Both the position numbers and the translations under genes were made by a program. Below are positions 55,023-56,397 of a stretch of DNA of 56,397 nt, in pieces. A model generated the notes under the pieces. The model was not told where the DNA came from and did no database searches. It was given only the letters and a program-made list of their open reading frames with translations. Position 1 is the first letter of the stretch. Each line of letters opens with the position of its first letter. The DNA comes from Promethearchaeia archaeon. Lineage in GTDB: Archaea; Asgardarchaeota; Lokiarchaeia; Sigyniarchaeales; SOKP01. Location of the stretch: contig JAHQWG010000008.1 in the NCBI GenBank assembly GCA_029856045.1, positions 1 to 56,397 of the forward strand, read 5' to 3'.

Positions 55023-55244
55023 CATTATTTAGAACTTCTAGCTCTCTCCAATTTTAAGAAATTTCCCGAATATTTGAGGCGATTCGAGAAGAGCTACGAG
55101 GAATATAGGGTTATTTATGCGGAAGATACAAGAAACCCAAGTTTAAAGGGACAAGGTATGTATTTCAAACATAGAAGAATAAAGCTGAATCGGTGGTATC
55201 GGAATTATCTTCAATTAAAGGAGCAATATCTCGCTGTAATTTGA
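55023..55244 (+). pseudogene. unrecognised coding remnant without a start
   Basis: An open stretch of 73 codons ending at TGA 55242-55244 reads a basic, aromatic-rich peptide: LALSNFKKFPEYLRRFEKS, then EDTRNPSLKGQGMYFKHRR, then LNRWYRNYLQLKEQYLAVI. Codons such as CGG, AGG and CTG are rare elsewhere in the window. A stop lies immediately upstream, and no ATG occurs until codon 43, so this is probably the end of a lost, foreign gene. Family not identified. Confidence 0.45.
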
Positions 55245-55481
55245 AATAAAAGGATTGCGAAAAAATTTAAATGACATCACTATCTTTTGTAACCACCCAA
55301 AAAAATTTTTTCAAAACTTCTGTCTTATAATTTTTGAAATCAATTTCATTTATAAATATGAGTATGTTTATCGTATGATCATAACCTAAGTAGGTGCAAA
55401 ATATCGGATAAAAGTATATTTAAAAAGTTGAAGAGATAATTATAATATAATTAAACTCATTTTGTAGTAAATCGAGATGCC

Positions 55482-55664
55482 ATGTCCGATAAAACTGAAA
55501 AATATTCTATGAAAATACCTAAAAAATTGAAAGACTTGTTCCAAGAATATATCAATGAAAACCCAAATTTAGGATTTAATAAAGTCTCACAATTTGTCTT
55601 ATTTATTCTACAACAAAAAGCCGTAGAAATAAAAAAAGAATTAGATAAGAATAAAAAAACATAA
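55482..55664 (+). CDS. small ribbon-helix-helix-like protein
   Basis: 60 residues: a short basic beta segment (EKYSMKIPKKL), helix A (KDLFQEYINEN), a turn (LGFNKVSQ) and helix B (FVLFILQQKAVEIKKEL). The pattern KIPKxL ... GFxxVSxFV is that of archaeal CopG/Arc ribbon-helix-helix DNA-binding proteins. Stand-alone small RHH proteins often act as repressors or antitoxins; no toxin gene is adjacent. In a debris-rich region, it may come from a mobile element. The charged tail ends KNKKT. Confidence 0.55.
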   Translation: MSDKTEKYSMKIPKKLKDLFQEYINENPNLGFNKVSQFVLFILQQKAVEIKKELDKNKKT

Positions 55665-55964
55665 AAACTTTAACTTTTAAAATAATTCCATTGGATCAGG
55701 GTGTAATTAACTATGAATAAATTATTTCTTTAAATAGAAGTAAAATAATTTGTATGTATTATGTTATTTCCTACTATTTTTGAACTTGGATATGAATTAA
55801 ATCTTCTCCCTATTAATTCAACGGACTGTGCTATGGGTAATTCTGATAAGTTTCAATTAGAACTAACATCTTTCATTTTGTTTTTTAGGATTTAATTTTT
55901 TTTTGATTTTATTTAAATATCAAAAAGATAACTCCTTTTGTTTAAAAAAAGAGAATTTAAAATT
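55665..55964. other. intergenic region with a weak 44-codon ORF
   Basis: The region contains a plus-strand 44-codon open frame (55761-55895; MLFPTIFELGYELNLLPINS followed by TDCAMGNSDKF), which has protein-like composition in its first 30 codons. It has no ribosome site or recognised family and may be another remnant. Otherwise AT-rich DNA with T-runs near 55875-55905. Confidence 0.3.
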
Positions 55965-56397
55965 TTAAAGATAGTCATTTTTTACTCGTAGCAATAGAGT
56001 AAAAAGTATGATTAAACCTCCTATAAAAATAAAAACAATAAAAACATTCCATTTGTCGAGAATAATTCCTATAAATGGGAAAATAAGTGCTCTTAAGAAA
56101 CTTGTAAACATGTTAATAGTGCTGAGAACTGTTGCTCTATTTTCAGACTCAACCTGTTTATTTATACCATTAATATATATTAGATATCTAGGATATCCAG
56201 TTGCTACGATTGTAAGGATTAATAAAATACCTAATATAGCATTAAAAGTAAATCCTAAAAAAATATATGTAATACCACAGATTATATCAACTGAGATTAA
56301 AAGGATCAATTTATTCTTGATTCTCTGCGAAATCATGGGTATAACATTTAGAAAAATTAAGTTTACTACACCTATTGCGGAAGCTACAAAACCAAAA
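55965..56397 (-). CDS. MFS transporter, C-terminal part (5' end outside window)
   Basis: The minus-strand frame is open to the window edge, so ATG 56336 is internal and the gene begins beyond 56397. At least 143 residues are visible: four to five hydrophobic helices with a central loop ESENRATVLSTINMFTSFLRALIFP, the motif typical of helix 10-11 in drug- or multidrug-type MFS members, and a short tail LRVKNDYL. Substrate unknown. T-rich DNA follows the stop. Confidence 0.8.
   Translation of the reverse strand, partial: FGFVASAIGVVNLIFLNVIPMISQRIKNKLILLISVDIICGITYIFLGFTFNAILGILLILTIVATGYPRYLIYINGINKQVESENRATVLSTINMFTSFLRALIFPFIGIILDKWNVFIVFIFIGGLIILFTLLLRVKNDYL

Overview
The window (56.4 kb, strongly AT-rich) reads as a chromosomal segment of an archaeon, most likely an Asgard archaeon of the Lokiarchaeia type. 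The archaeal signs are an Orc1/Cdc6 initiator, a UPF0147 protein, an XerA-like recombinase, an intron-containing tRNA-Pro, VIT1-type metal transporters and DUF362 Fe-S proteins. The Asgard signs are eukaryote-like small GTPases (a Rag/Gtr-type GTPase at 3469-4377 and a Rab-like GTPase with an N-terminal roadblock/longin-like domain at 20092-21165), a longin-like/winged-helix protein and secreted beta-propeller proteins. This placement is inferred from gene content; no rRNA is present.

Layout. 1-4.7 kb: interrupted SDR gene (in-frame TAA), tyrosine recombinase convergent with orc1/cdc6, Rag-like GTPase, zinc ribbon. 5-8.5 kb: a plus-strand run of SDR, degenerate SDR, transglutaminase-like protein and DUF362 ferredoxin-type protein. 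8.5-11.7 kb: membrane-anchored PHP phosphoesterase and a VIT1 transporter, followed by a remnant of the DUF362 3' end. 11.8-14.3 kb: membrane protein, alpha/beta hydrolase, methyltransferase, cupin. 14.4-18.5 kb: a ThDP enzyme of the acetolactate synthase family, then a 2.2 kb insert (9-TM protein, MFS fragment, TnpB fragment) and a second, truncated copy of the ThDP gene 3' end. 18.7-21.2 kb: purA and the roadblock-Rab protein. 21.2-26.6 kb: sugar module (GPH-type symporter, PfkB kinase, GH38 alpha-mannosidase). 26.7-32.7 kb: glycyl radical enzyme, split-barrel protein, unknown small protein, SCP2-like protein and radical-SAM activase. 32.8-36.2 kb: longin-like/WH protein, secreted beta-propeller protein, remnant of the longin/WH gene 3' end, stand-alone pyruvate-kinase C-domain. 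36.6-38.2 kb: second VIT1, rubrerythrin, small membrane protein. 38.3-48.3 kb: giant secreted pseudo-subtilase and a two-permease, two-ATPase ABC-2 system, then tRNA-Pro. 48.5-54.7 kb: UPF0147, PEP synthase, CPBP protease, acyl-CoA ligase. 54.7-56.4 kb: gene debris, a ribbon-helix-helix protein and a truncated MFS gene.

The most unusual structural signal is repeated three times. An intact gene (DUF362, ThDP enzyme, longin/WH protein) is followed by one or a few cargo genes and then by a decaying copy of that same gene's 3' end (offsets 3193, 2204 and 1649 bp). This looks like gene-sized DNA repeatedly entering at gene 3' ends with duplication of the 3' end, by single-crossover integration of circles or a related process. 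The second notable signal is the 1621-residue cell-surface subtilisin-fold protein, in which the His, Asn and Ser of the active site all appear replaced. It is encoded directly behind ABC-2 transporter genes.

Metabolically the window suggests an anaerobic, fermentative, carbohydrate- and organic-acid-using cell: GH38 and sugar uptake/kinase, PEP synthase, glycyl radical enzyme, Fe-S proteins, and iron storage/transport with rubrerythrin.
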